A program made the position numbers and the translations under genes. DNA of 7,899 nucleotides from an uncultured Subdoligranulum sp. (GTDB lineage: Bacteria; Bacillota_A; Clostridia; Oscillospirales; Ruminococcaceae), in the NCBI RefSeq assembly GCF_937890665.1, contig NZ_CALADU010000237.1, forward strand, positions 1 through 7,899. The letters are read 5' to 3'. Shown one piece after another: positions 1 to 6,522 of this stretch (positions are counted from its first letter, which is position 1; every line of letters begins with the position of its first letter). The notes under the pieces are model-generated. The model was not told the origin of the DNA, did not search any database, and was given only the letters and a program-made list of their open reading frames with translations.

Positions 1-47
1 ATAGAACAAAGATGTGGGGGTCCATTTAGTCCAATAAAATGTCCGCA
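1..47. mobile_element. Possible insertion-sequence end inside mod (tentative)
   Basis: Mod similarity is lost between about positions 47 and 57. Reading the minus strand from 47 to 1, the sequence begins TGCGGACATTTTATTGGAC and continues with a TGGACCCCC run. A terminal TG (CA on the plus strand) plus repeated GGAC/GGACC words resembles the ends of IS3/IS150-group elements. No transposase, second end or target duplication is visible, so this is inference only. A recombination scar or a diverged mod allele are the alternatives. Confidence 0.2.
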
Positions 48-321
48 GGCCCTTCTCTGGTTTACTGTTATGCTCCTCGTCCGGAACAATCACCGTTGTA
101 GTATCCACGGAGGCCAGTAAACGGGCATAGTTTTTCCCCAGGAACTTCAGTTCATACCCCTCATGGGTAACATCAACCTTATCACTTAAGAACTCTTGAA
201 AGCGGCTCAAATCAAAGCTCCCGTCGCTGTGAAAGCAAGAGGGAAAGTATTCCTTCAAAATATCCATTTCACGGCTGTTGGGAGCAATTGACTCATTTGC
301 TATCATAATATCTTTAACCAT
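1..321 (-). CDS. mod: Type III restriction-modification methyltransferase (Mod), N-terminal fragment, possibly disrupted
   Basis: Partial gene running off the left edge; 107 codons are visible and open. Residues about 13-89 match, from memory, the N-terminal domain of EcoP15I-type Mod proteins: a LKEYFPSCF-like helix, then YELKFLGKNYARLL (56-69), then the HNSKPE stretch (84-89). Mod is an N6-adenine methyltransferase that recognises the site for both methylation and cleavage by its Res partner, which would be expected further left, outside the window. In the family the GDNL segment before the catalytic DPPY motif follows about 11 residues after the PE/EE position. Here the 18 residues after E89 show no GDNL and no family resemblance, in this or the other two frames, so the gene may be interrupted or rearranged. 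The start is ATG at 321 with AGAGGA at 332-337 (spacing 10), only 17 bases after the preceding stop, so it lies in the same operon. Identity is fairly sure; intactness is doubtful. Confidence 0.75.
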   Translation of the reverse strand, partial: MVKDIMIANESIAPNSREMDILKEYFPSCFHSDGSFDLSRFQEFLSDKVDVTHEGYELKFLGKNYARLLASVDTTTVIVPDEEHNSKPEKGLRTFYWTKWTPTSLFY

Positions 322-331
322 AGTGATATAA

Positions 332-337
332 TCCTCT
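332..337 (-). promoter_or_regulatory. Ribosome binding site of mod
   Basis: AGAGGA on the minus strand, 10 bases before the ATG at 321. It lies between the upstream stop codon (339-341) and mod, and supports translation of mod from the same transcript as the upstream genes. Confidence 0.55.
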
Positions 338-338
338 C

Positions 339-2120
339 TTACTCACAAAGTCTTTCATATGCCCTGCGAACGATCTGTGCCATAAGCATACGCCGTTGAT
401 TCAAAAACTCCATATACTCCATGTGTTCAAAATCAGAGGGCAGCGCATGCTCCGCACAAGCTTTTCGGTATCCCTCTTCTCCTAGCTTCTGTCGATAATG
501 CGCGACATACTCCCGTGGAGCCTTGTCCGAAATTTCAATATTTGTTGCATAGTCAAGATAAGTAAAGTTCGCAATCTGGTTTCTGTCACGGTCACTGGTA
601 AACCCAATACCAGTCAGATAGTTCTTAGGGAAAATATGATGTTTGTCGATTGCGTTTTTTGTTCCACTGGAGCCAAGGACAAAATACTTTGATACTGGAG
701 TATTGCTAAACAGCATAGGCGTATTCAGCACAATCTGTGCCGCCACATACCCATACCACGAGGGGGAAATAGCTGCTGCGCTGTTCAATTCATTGGGAAG
801 GGTCAGTCTGAAGTAGTCATCAGTAAAGTGCGTTTCAATGACTCGGTCGATGTAAGCAATAAACTCGGCTGCGGTATGGATGTCGCGCAAATCCGCCAAT
901 TGCTTTTCTACCTCAGACTCGGTAGAGCCGGTATAAAAGTAGGTAATGGTACTCATAAAGAACCACTTGCTGATGCATTTCTTCAACTGCGCTGCGTCCA
1001 ACTTGTAATCATACTTGGCAATCAAATAAAGGACATAACTAAATACAACCGCATTGGAAGACGCAATCAACTTATCGCTGATATATCCCGCCTCGGCCGC
1101 AATGTTGATAAAACCATGCCAGTTGTTTAGGTTCATGACTTTATCCAGCGCGTCTTTGAAAATTTGGAGATTCTCATGCCGGACCTCATCAGAAAACTTT
1201 CCAGTTTCCAGGTTTTTGCCTCTCAACAGCATATAAGCATATCTTAGGCGAGCCCGCTTAAAACCCACGCCTACTGCCATGCGGATGAGGTGAGACGGTT
1301 CAACCGCCAAAAGCGTATTGTAGGAGGTATTGGCAGCCGGCACTCTGGATGCTGCTGCAAAAGCATTGATTTTATCACTGGTTTCATTCTCATAAACCGA
1401 GATGAGGGTTTGGATAAAATTATTTTCTGTCAGACTCTGGCCGCCGGAATTGACGCGTACAAAAATGTCCGCTACATCTTCTTCGTCTGCATTATAGCTG
1501 ATCTCCAACGTGGGCAAAGAATAGTCAGAGAGGTTGAGAAGTGCATTAATATTATCTTCGATTTTATCTTCTTCCTCGTCTGTCAATGGGGGAAGTTCTT
1601 TTTTCGCACGGCCTTCATTTGCCTCCTTTATAAAACGGCGTCGCAATGAACTGATAGAGTTATCCTCTTTTGCGAGAAACACATCGCTAATGCGACTGAT
1701 CCATTCTGGATCCCGTTCATACGCTTGCGTCCAGACGGCAAATTCTTGAGTCAACGGATTATAAGAAATTTTAATCTCACGATCTAAAAAATTCTTATCT
1801 TTCACCTTTACTGCATACATTGCCGCCACAAGAGCTGTAAGGCGCTGCTGCCCATCAATCACAAGCTCTTTCGGCTCTTCGTAAGTTTTTGAGTTATCTC
1901 CGATGGTACTCTTCTTCGTTTCATAATCAGCAGGAGATTCCCACAGCATAATATAGCCAATGGGATATCCTTTTAGCATAGAGTCGAATAACTCACGCAC
2001 TTTATTGTCTCTCCAGACAAACGGACGCTGCAAGTCAGGCAACCCAATGCGGCCCGTGCGCACATCCTTGACCAAATCCCCAACTTTGCTCGGAATATTT
2101 TTGAATAACTCTTTGCCCAT
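339..2120 (-). CDS. DUF262 / HNH endonuclease-domain protein (GmrSD-like)
   Basis: A 593-residue protein with the two-part layout of GmrSD-like proteins. The N-terminal DUF262 (GmrS, ParB/Srx-like fold, nucleotide-dependent) part shows QRPFVW (31-36), PIGYIMLW (53-60), IDGQQRL (88-94) and FVRVNSGG (220-227). The C-terminal part shows DKHHIFPK (492-499) followed by NFTYLD (518-523), the His-containing signature of the DUF1524/HNH nuclease half. Known relatives are type IV restriction enzymes that cut modified phage DNA (GmrSD, BrxU); related genes also accompany restriction-modification operons. The ATG start is fixed by GGAGGAG seven bases upstream. It lies 83 bases after the AlbA_2 gene and 17 bases before mod, on the same strand, so it probably acts as an accessory restriction effector of the same operon. 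Both halves look intact. The target (modified or unmodified DNA) cannot be told from sequence. Confidence 0.85.
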   Translation of the reverse strand: MGKELFKNIPSKVGDLVKDVRTGRIGLPDLQRPFVWRDNKVRELFDSMLKGYPIGYIMLWESPADYETKKSTIGDNSKTYEEPKELVIDGQQRLTALVAAMYAVKVKDKNFLDREIKISYNPLTQEFAVWTQAYERDPEWISRISDVFLAKEDNSISSLRRRFIKEANEGRAKKELPPLTDEEEDKIEDNINALLNLSDYSLPTLEISYNADEEDVADIFVRVNSGGQSLTENNFIQTLISVYENETSDKINAFAAASRVPAANTSYNTLLAVEPSHLIRMAVGVGFKRARLRYAYMLLRGKNLETGKFSDEVRHENLQIFKDALDKVMNLNNWHGFINIAAEAGYISDKLIASSNAVVFSYVLYLIAKYDYKLDAAQLKKCISKWFFMSTITYFYTGSTESEVEKQLADLRDIHTAAEFIAYIDRVIETHFTDDYFRLTLPNELNSAAAISPSWYGYVAAQIVLNTPMLFSNTPVSKYFVLGSSGTKNAIDKHHIFPKNYLTGIGFTSDRDRNQIANFTYLDYATNIEISDKAPREYVAHYRQKLGEEGYRKACAEHALPSDFEHMEYMEFLNQRRMLMAQIVRRAYERLCE

Positions 2121-2127
2121 TTAGAGT

Positions 2128-2134
2128 CTCCTCC
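2128..2134 (-). promoter_or_regulatory. Strong ribosome binding site of the DUF262 gene
   Basis: GGAGGAG on the minus strand, 7 bases before the ATG at 2120. It gives this gene its own efficient initiation despite the 83-base intercistronic gap. Confidence 0.8.
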
Positions 2135-2161
2135 AGCATTTTCTTACGGTTACTCTTTTCT

Positions 2162-2208
2162 ATTGAAAATCTTATCATATAAAACATCCGTTTTATTGGA
2201 TTTTCAAT
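2162..2208 (-). other. Intercistronic two-part stem-loop over the AlbA_2 stop codon
   Basis: Perfect 10-bp inverted repeat ATTGAAAATC (2162-2171) and GATTTTCAAT (2199-2208). It encloses a second perfect 7-bp repeat ATAAAAC (2179-2185) and GTTTTAT (2190-2196) with a 4-base loop. The outer arm includes the TGA of the AlbA_2 gene (2204-2206). No U-run follows on the transcribed minus strand, so it is not a standard terminator. It may stabilise or process the mRNA between the two genes. Its AT-rich make-up means it would be only moderately stable. Confidence 0.5.
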
Positions 2209-3541
2209 GCTTTTCATTTGGATTCTGTGCAACTCGGTATCGCATATGCTTCCCAGTCCCCTCTTTCACCAGCACTCCTTTATCCACCATCTCTCGCAAA
2301 ATGAGGATTGCCGTAGCCTGAGATACCTGCAAAGCCGCCTCTACCTCCTTGCGAACAATTGTCCCCTGTTTTTTTGCCAACTGAAGAACAGCTACCTGGC
2401 GATCTTTTTTGCTCACGGCCTTCGACTGCGCAACCGGCTTCTTCTCTTCCACTTCTCCCGAAAAATTAGTGTTGGGTAATGTAATTTTAAAAGCATTATC
2501 TGTAACCTCAAACCGAGGTTTCGCCTCGCAGTCAGCGTAACACTCATTGATTCGAAGAATGCCGGTCCCATAAGCTTCAATCAGTTTCAAGCGATAAAAT
2601 ACATTTGCTAGTTTCTTGTTCCGCAGCACCGAAACGCCCAGCATGATGTCATCGAAAGTCAGCCCACGGACCAGACCTCCAATCGTAACAAATTCAATAC
2701 GGTCATCAAAAATGCTGATCAGTGTGGGGCCGCTGAAACCATAATCCCGATGGGTAATTGCGTTGAGCAAAGCCTCCCGGACCGCTTCCTCAGGATAATT
2801 TCGTTTGTCAATGCGATCCAACCCCGAAAATTCTGCTCTTGTATGGTTGAACTGACTAATGTACTCGTATGCCTCCTCCAGCTGTGCCAACAATGAGCCG
2901 CTTAGTTCTTTTCTGTCGCGGAAGATTGTCTTTTTACTTCCCTCAAATACGGCCAGTTTCATTGTATGAACGCACTGATCTGAGAGCAGCAGACCCAAAT
3001 TGGTATACATACCATCTTCTCCGATAATTCCCAGCGTTCGCTTTTGGCTTTCACCGAAGGGAACATTATGTCGTGCAAAATAGTCTTCTGCTTTGCAAAA
3101 GGTCAGCTGTTGATTCAGCGAGCGGGCATCTTCGTAACAGTCGCCACTAGTTTCCTTGATCATATTCAAAATGGCAGTTTCAGACGCTGGCACCGAGGAA
3201 GCTCCTTGACGCAGATAGACACCCTCGGGTCGGATTCCTTTTCCTGCCAGGTAATAGGGGCGCGCCGTCCCCCGCTGAACCGTAAGAACAACCACCATTT
3301 TACCTTGGATAAGTTCTACGCTGCACTCTGTAAACATGGTAACGTCCGGGCGAATCGAATCTCTGATCATATTGGTAATGCGAAGCTGAACGTCATCCAC
3401 ATTGTCAATGCCTTGAACGCTGCCATCGTCATTAATGCCAATATAAATTTTTCCGCCGTCTGTATTGGCAAAAGCAACCACGGTGTACCGAATATCATCC
3501 ACATATTCACGCTTAAACTCTGTGGTTTTTCCTTCCATCAT
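2204..3541 (-). CDS. AlbA_2 (Schlafen-type) / GHKL ATPase-like / winged-helix protein
   Basis: A 445-residue putative transcriptional regulator or RNA/DNA-binding effector. The N-terminal AlbA_2 domain shows TTEFKRE (6-12) and NTDGGKIYIGI (26-36). The middle holds the C-terminal ATP-binding (HATPase_c_4) module common in this family: EEAVREALLNAITHRDY (251-267, N-box-like), DDRIEF (279-284) and YGTGI (about 324-328). A winged helix-turn-helix fills about 380-438, followed by a short polar tail. The start is set at ATG 3541 because GGAGGG lies 7 bases upstream (3549-3554). A longer version from ATG 3556 adds five residues but has no ribosome binding site. It is the first gene of the operon with the DUF262 and mod genes; such proteins often accompany restriction or defence loci, though its task there is not established. 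The C-terminal winged helix may bind the inverted repeat in its own promoter. Confidence 0.85.
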   Translation of the reverse strand: MMEGKTTEFKREYVDDIRYTVVAFANTDGGKIYIGINDDGSVQGIDNVDDVQLRITNMIRDSIRPDVTMFTECSVELIQGKMVVVLTVQRGTARPYYLAGKGIRPEGVYLRQGASSVPASETAILNMIKETSGDCYEDARSLNQQLTFCKAEDYFARHNVPFGESQKRTLGIIGEDGMYTNLGLLLSDQCVHTMKLAVFEGSKKTIFRDRKELSGSLLAQLEEAYEYISQFNHTRAEFSGLDRIDKRNYPEEAVREALLNAITHRDYGFSGPTLISIFDDRIEFVTIGGLVRGLTFDDIMLGVSVLRNKKLANVFYRLKLIEAYGTGILRINECYADCEAKPRFEVTDNAFKITLPNTNFSGEVEEKKPVAQSKAVSKKDRQVAVLQLAKKQGTIVRKEVEAALQVSQATAILILREMVDKGVLVKEGTGKHMRYRVAQNPNEKH

Positions 3542-3548
3542 GAGGCAG

Positions 3549-3554
3549 CCCTCC
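3549..3554 (-). promoter_or_regulatory. Ribosome binding site that decides the AlbA_2 start
   Basis: GGAGGG on the minus strand, 7 bases before the ATG at 3541. It lies downstream of the alternative ATG at 3556 and so argues for the shorter protein. Confidence 0.75.
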
Positions 3555-3570
3555 ATGCTAATAATCCGTT

Positions 3571-3596
3571 CTAATCATTATTATAATCATGATTAG
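3571..3596. promoter_or_regulatory. Operator-like inverted repeat over the -10 box
   Basis: CTAATCAT (3571-3578) and its exact complement ATGATTAG (3589-3596) flank a 10-base spacer that contains the -10 box of the operon promoter. TAATCAT also recurs directly at 3584-3590. Binding here would block RNA polymerase, so a repressor site is likely. The winged-helix domain of the adjacent AlbA_2 protein is a natural candidate ligand, but that is inference. Confidence 0.55.
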
Positions 3597-3607
3597 AAGT
3601 AAATCAA
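3580..3607 (-). promoter_or_regulatory. Sigma-A type promoter of the AlbA_2-DUF262-mod operon
   Basis: On the minus strand, -35 TTGATT (3602-3607) and a perfect -10 TATAAT (3580-3585) are separated by 16 bases. Transcription would start near 3573, giving a short leader of about 30 bases before ATG 3541. AT-rich sequence lies upstream of the -35. No other convincing promoter was seen within the three-gene block. Confidence 0.7.
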
Positions 3608-3808
3608 TCGGTATAAACAACATATTATCCATAATATTTTTTACAAGCTATAATTCATACCCAATTTATAGTTACAGTTATCATAAATATTACACTCGCT
3701 ATTGCCGTACTTCATCCTATCCGTAAGATAACTAAATTGAAGATTGCCCAAATCACCCCGGATTTTTAATATAAATCTCTACCATAGCAGGATAATTTTT
3801 GAATTTAA

Positions 3809-3845
3809 CAAGAGAAGGAAGGCGTCTTGCACCTTCCTTCTCTTG
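3809..3845 (-). terminator. Rho-independent terminator of the XRE-HEPN operon
   Basis: Perfect 14-bp inverted repeat: CAAGAGAAGGAAGG (3809-3822) and CCTTCCTTCTCTTG (3832-3845) around a 9-base loop. It begins 4 bases past the stop codon of the 644-residue gene. On the minus strand it is followed by TTAAATTC, a weak T-tract. It separates this operon from the AlbA_2 operon. Confidence 0.75.
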
Positions 3846-3849
3846 CTTA

Positions 3850-5784
3850 TTATTCATTTTCCAAGATTGGCTCTTTCTCCGCATCCCCACGGTAACAAAA
3901 CTCTTCGTTGATCTTAATGACAACCACTGTCATAATCATGAGAAGTTCTATATAATCGCTGTACTGCGTTTTTTCATCATCCGGATATGTTCCATGCACA
4001 TATTTATTCCGCAGCTGAAGCCCATTGCTATATTCAGCCTGATTCAGTATGTAGTTTAAATAATGCTGTTCCGGTTTTGAAAAGAGTGACGATTCATACC
4101 GAATCCACCCTTCGTTTTCCATTTGATCTAACGTACCTTGGAAACGCTGCACATACCCGCTTACAACAACTTCCCTATCGTACAGAATCTTTAAAATCGC
4201 AACCCGATCCGGTTCCGCACGTAAAATTCTACATTCATCTTCGATAATACAATGATTCTGTATTAACCATTGCAGTCTTGGCACTTGGAATGCATGGAAA
4301 TCATCCAGCACAACTTCTTCCTTCGTAATCAAGTCGTAAAGTGTACTATATTGTTTTTCTCCTTTTTCAGTAATCCCCATTACAGCCTGATCAGAGAATA
4401 ATAAAGATTGCGCAAATTCACAGTCTTTGGAGGCCTCGTAAATATATTTTCGTTCTCTCAGACTTGGCAATGCACTTAGCTTTTCTGCGTCAGCAGACAT
4501 ATGTAACAATTCATGATTAATTTTTCCGTCCTGGCAATACAGCGCATATTGTTTGAATACACGTTCCATTTCTGTCGCCAACATCTTCACTTTTTCCAAG
4601 ACTGTTGCGCTGGAAGAACACTTGGCATACTTAAAATTCTCGACACCAAATTCTTCTTTGAGGTATGTTTCAAAAAACCACTGGAATACGCGTTCCAACT
4701 CAATTTCATGCTTGGCCAACAAATTTGTATAGGCCACCATCTGAAGAAAAAAGATGTTGTGCCGTTGCTGGTAACCTATTCCAAACCGATACTCACTTTC
4801 ACTATGCACCCCCACTAGTTTTTCCATGGGCGACATTTCTGAACTTACTGCAGGAAAGCGGCTTTCACATGTAGAGTCAGTATATCCAAACAAATAAATG
4901 AAGTTGTTCAAAAGAGTCGGATAGTCGAGATTTTCTTCCACCCAATTTTGATCGTATTTTGCCTCTATGTTTCCTCCATTCCTTTTGTAAGAACAGCCTT
5001 CCGGATTATCTACGTTTGTAAATTCGACCGAGCATCCAAATTCCATGCCTTTGTTATGTTTAAAATGTTCTTCCCAGTAATGTGCCAAAGCCTTTTTTGC
5101 CTGATATTTTAATTGTGCCGAAATCGGCAATTCTTTTTTCCCTTTTGCCGACACAATCAATTCCAGATAATTGGGATTGGCCTGATCTGATTCAACATAT
5201 TCTTTCAATATTTTTTCCTTGTCAGGGATGGTCAAGGACCCTGGGAAATACAGTTTTCTTTGATCTTTTCGATTCTCCAAATATCCCGACAGCAATACTT
5301 CCGCGCAATCTTTTCGTTGTTTCATGTACGTAGCCAGTGCTTCATCGTACCTTTTCACAACACCTTTTTGACAAATGATGTTCTCCAGCAAGGGGTCTGT
5401 TTCCAGATATTGAGCAAAGCATTCCGCCGTCACCTGCTCCCACGCTTTGTGGTTTGCAAACTCTTCCCAAAAGTCATCTTTGTACTGCCAATCCACCTGC
5501 TCACAGACTTCAATAAAATTCAGGTCAGTTACTCCCTGCCAGAATTTTCCCATCGGAGCTTTTAGCTTTTCAGCCATACCTTTCAGCTTTTCCAGGTATT
5601 CTGGGCTCCAACTTTCCAGTCCTCTCCCGCACCGAAACAATTTAAGAATATTGGCAAACTCCAATGCCTCATTTACATCCTCACAAGAAGGGTTCGATAA
5701 AAGTGCCAACAATTTTTGTTCCGCTTGTTGCAAAGAACGACCAGTGCTCATATCCGCATCACTATAAAATTTAATTCGGTCCAT
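3850..5784 (-). CDS. Large protein of unknown function with C-terminal HEPN-like R-x4-H motif
   Basis: A 644-residue, mostly soluble, charged and probably alpha-helical protein; no signal peptide or confident membrane segment is seen. Residues 1-560 match no family I recognise. Near the C-terminus GLQLRNKYVHG (588-598) contains R592-N-K-Y-V-H597, the R-x4-6-H catalytic signature of HEPN ribonucleases. It is followed by a hydrophobic helix (about 611-625) and an acidic tail. The LRN-x-x-HG context resembles DUF4209-type proteins, so that is the nearest tentative placement. HEPN proteins are frequent toxins and abortive-infection effectors that cleave RNA. The gene starts with ATG 5784, only 2 bases after the stop of the XRE gene, with a weak GGTG upstream, implying translational coupling. 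A defence or toxin effector under XRE control is inference; a non-catalytic scaffold role is possible. Confidence 0.7.
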   Translation of the reverse strand: MDRIKFYSDADMSTGRSLQQAEQKLLALLSNPSCEDVNEALEFANILKLFRCGRGLESWSPEYLEKLKGMAEKLKAPMGKFWQGVTDLNFIEVCEQVDWQYKDDFWEEFANHKAWEQVTAECFAQYLETDPLLENIICQKGVVKRYDEALATYMKQRKDCAEVLLSGYLENRKDQRKLYFPGSLTIPDKEKILKEYVESDQANPNYLELIVSAKGKKELPISAQLKYQAKKALAHYWEEHFKHNKGMEFGCSVEFTNVDNPEGCSYKRNGGNIEAKYDQNWVEENLDYPTLLNNFIYLFGYTDSTCESRFPAVSSEMSPMEKLVGVHSESEYRFGIGYQQRHNIFFLQMVAYTNLLAKHEIELERVFQWFFETYLKEEFGVENFKYAKCSSSATVLEKVKMLATEMERVFKQYALYCQDGKINHELLHMSADAEKLSALPSLRERKYIYEASKDCEFAQSLLFSDQAVMGITEKGEKQYSTLYDLITKEEVVLDDFHAFQVPRLQWLIQNHCIIEDECRILRAEPDRVAILKILYDREVVVSGYVQRFQGTLDQMENEGWIRYESSLFSKPEQHYLNYILNQAEYSNGLQLRNKYVHGTYPDDEKTQYSDYIELLMIMTVVVIKINEEFCYRGDAEKEPILENE

Positions 5785-5786
5785 AT

Positions 5787-6329
5787 TTACACCTGTCTAT
5801 CTGGTACTTGATAAAGTTTTTGAGTACAGTTTTCTGGCCACCTGATTTTCCATTCAAAATATTCGTGCTGTGTGATTTCCCCAAGTTGCAATTTCTTCTG
5901 TATCACAGCCCAATCTCGCAAAAAATCATCCAGTATCGTATCATCAAACCACATCGCCGTTGGACAGCGAGGTGGCCAATTGTCATTATCTTCGTACCGC
6001 AAGGAAAAATCTAAATTCTTATTATATTGTGTAGCCTCACGTTGTGTAAGTACCAGATGAATAATCCCCGGCACTTCTTCATCCAACCAGAACAGCTGCT
6101 CTAAAACATCAACAGCTGCGCCGTTTCCGCCTTCTGACAAGGCCATCGCGGATACGTTCAGTACTTCAGCCATCTTCTCCAGCAGTGGCTTTTTGGGAAT
6201 CCGGTACCCCATCTCATACTGGGCGATACGGTTGGCGCCGCCTGCGCCCAATCCGATCTTTTCGCCCAGTTCCTTCTGTGTCATCTGCCGATGGCGGCGT
6301 ATCCGCTTGATTTTTTCGCCGGTCGTCAC
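5787..6329 (-). CDS. XRE-family helix-turn-helix regulator
   Basis: About 180 residues. The N-terminal HTH of the XRE/Cro type spans about 4-64, with MTQKELGEKIGLG and a recognition region around NRIAQYEMGYRIP. The C-terminal half (about 75-180) holds an acidic, tryptophan-rich segment (WLDEEVPGIIHLVL, MWFDDTILDDFLRDW, YFEWKIRW) with no recognised fold, perhaps for binding the partner protein. The chosen start is GTG at 6329, because GGAGAGGAG (6337-6345) ends 7 bases before it. An in-frame TTG at 6347 overlaps that ribosome binding site and is unlikely. The gene is followed after 2 bases by the 644-residue HEPN-like gene, as in antitoxin-toxin or regulator-effector pairs. It probably represses its own promoter and possibly the divergent one through the nearby TTTGCGAA repeats. 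Confidence 0.8.
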   Translation of the reverse strand: MTTGEKIKRIRRHRQMTQKELGEKIGLGAGGANRIAQYEMGYRIPKKPLLEKMAEVLNVSAMALSEGGNGAAVDVLEQLFWLDEEVPGIIHLVLTQREATQYNKNLDFSLRYEDNDNWPPRCPTAMWFDDTILDDFLRDWAVIQKKLQLGEITQHEYFEWKIRWPENCTQKLYQVPDRQV

Positions 6330-6336
6330 GGTTTTG

Positions 6337-6345
6337 CTCCTCTCC
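6337..6345 (-). promoter_or_regulatory. Ribosome binding site that decides the XRE start
   Basis: GGAGAGGAG on the minus strand, 7 bases before GTG 6329. It overlaps the alternative TTG at 6347 and therefore favours the GTG. Confidence 0.7.
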
Positions 6346-6355
6346 AAGCTGTTAT

Positions 6356-6382
6356 CGCGTCCACGGATTTCCCGTGGGCGCG
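6356..6382. other. GC-rich hairpin in the XRE leader, terminator-like on the plus strand
   Basis: CGCGTCCACGG (6356-6366) and CCGTGGGCGCG (6372-6382) form an 11-bp stem with one wobble or mismatch and a 5-base loop. On the plus strand it is followed by TCTTTTTGT (6383-6391), like an intrinsic terminator for plus-strand transcripts antisense to the XRE gene. On the minus strand it lies in the XRE mRNA leader, about 10 bases upstream of the ribosome binding site, where it could affect translation. Confidence 0.5.
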
Positions 6383-6395
6383 TCTTTTTGTATTC

Positions 6396-6424
6396 ATTGT
6401 ACCCTACCTGTCCCCGTTTTACAA
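6396..6424 (-). promoter_or_regulatory. Promoter of the XRE-HEPN operon
   Basis: Minus strand: -35 TTGTAA (6419-6424) and -10 TACAAT (6396-6401) with a 17-base spacer. The start would be near 6389, about 60 bases ahead of GTG 6329. A TTTGCGAA repeat copy lies just upstream of the -35. Confidence 0.55.
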
Positions 6425-6435
6425 GAAAATTGTAA

Positions 6436-6502
6436 CAAATTTGCGAAATATATTGACGTTCGCACTTTTGCGAATTATAATATCCTTATCAAATTTGCGA
6501 AA
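6436..6502. promoter_or_regulatory. Operator-like TTTGCGAA repeats in the divergent control region
   Basis: CAAATTTGCGAAA occurs perfectly at 6436-6448 and 6490-6502, 54 bases apart. Between them TTCGCA (6459-6464) and TGCGAA (6469-6474) form a 16-bp palindrome sharing the TTTGCGAA core. The three sites flank and fill the plus-strand promoter and reach toward the XRE promoter. This arrangement fits cooperative binding of the XRE protein, or of the small HTH protein, in a divergent switch. Confidence 0.6.
6453..6481 (+). promoter_or_regulatory. Near-consensus promoter of the excisionase-like gene
   Basis: Plus strand: -35 TTGACG (6453-6458), a 17-base spacer and -10 TATAAT (6476-6481). The spacer holds the palindrome TTCGCA-N4-TGCGAA (6459-6474), so the promoter is probably strong and tightly repressible. 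Transcription would start near 6488. Confidence 0.75.
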
Positions 6503-6522
6503 GTTCAATAGAATGCCCGCAA

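Larger units (their letters stand above)
3557..3849. other. AT-rich intergenic region between the two minus-strand operons
   Basis: No gene is supported here. It holds the operon promoter and operator at its left (3571-3607) and the stem-loop terminator of the XRE-HEPN operon at its right (3809-3845). Between them, about 3608-3808 is AT-rich, with a small palindrome at 3622-3637. Nothing further was recognised. Confidence 0.7.

Noticed and set aside
1..60. Simple frameshift in mod at the left edge
   Set aside because: The other two frames after position 57 also show no GDNL segment at the expected distance, so one indel would not restore the family sequence.
3044..3574. 176-codon plus-strand frame
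   Set aside because: It is antisense to the AlbA_2 coding region, whose conserved motifs are clear on the minus strand.
3622..3642. AT-only palindrome followed by T6 as a plus-strand terminator
   Set aside because: The 7-bp stem is A and T only, with a 2-base loop, and no plus-strand gene precedes it. It is more likely incidental AT-rich promoter-upstream sequence.
6330..6347. Six-residue N-terminal extension of the XRE protein from TTG 6347
   Set aside because: The TTG lies within the GGAGAGGAG ribosome binding site that is ideally spaced for GTG 6329.
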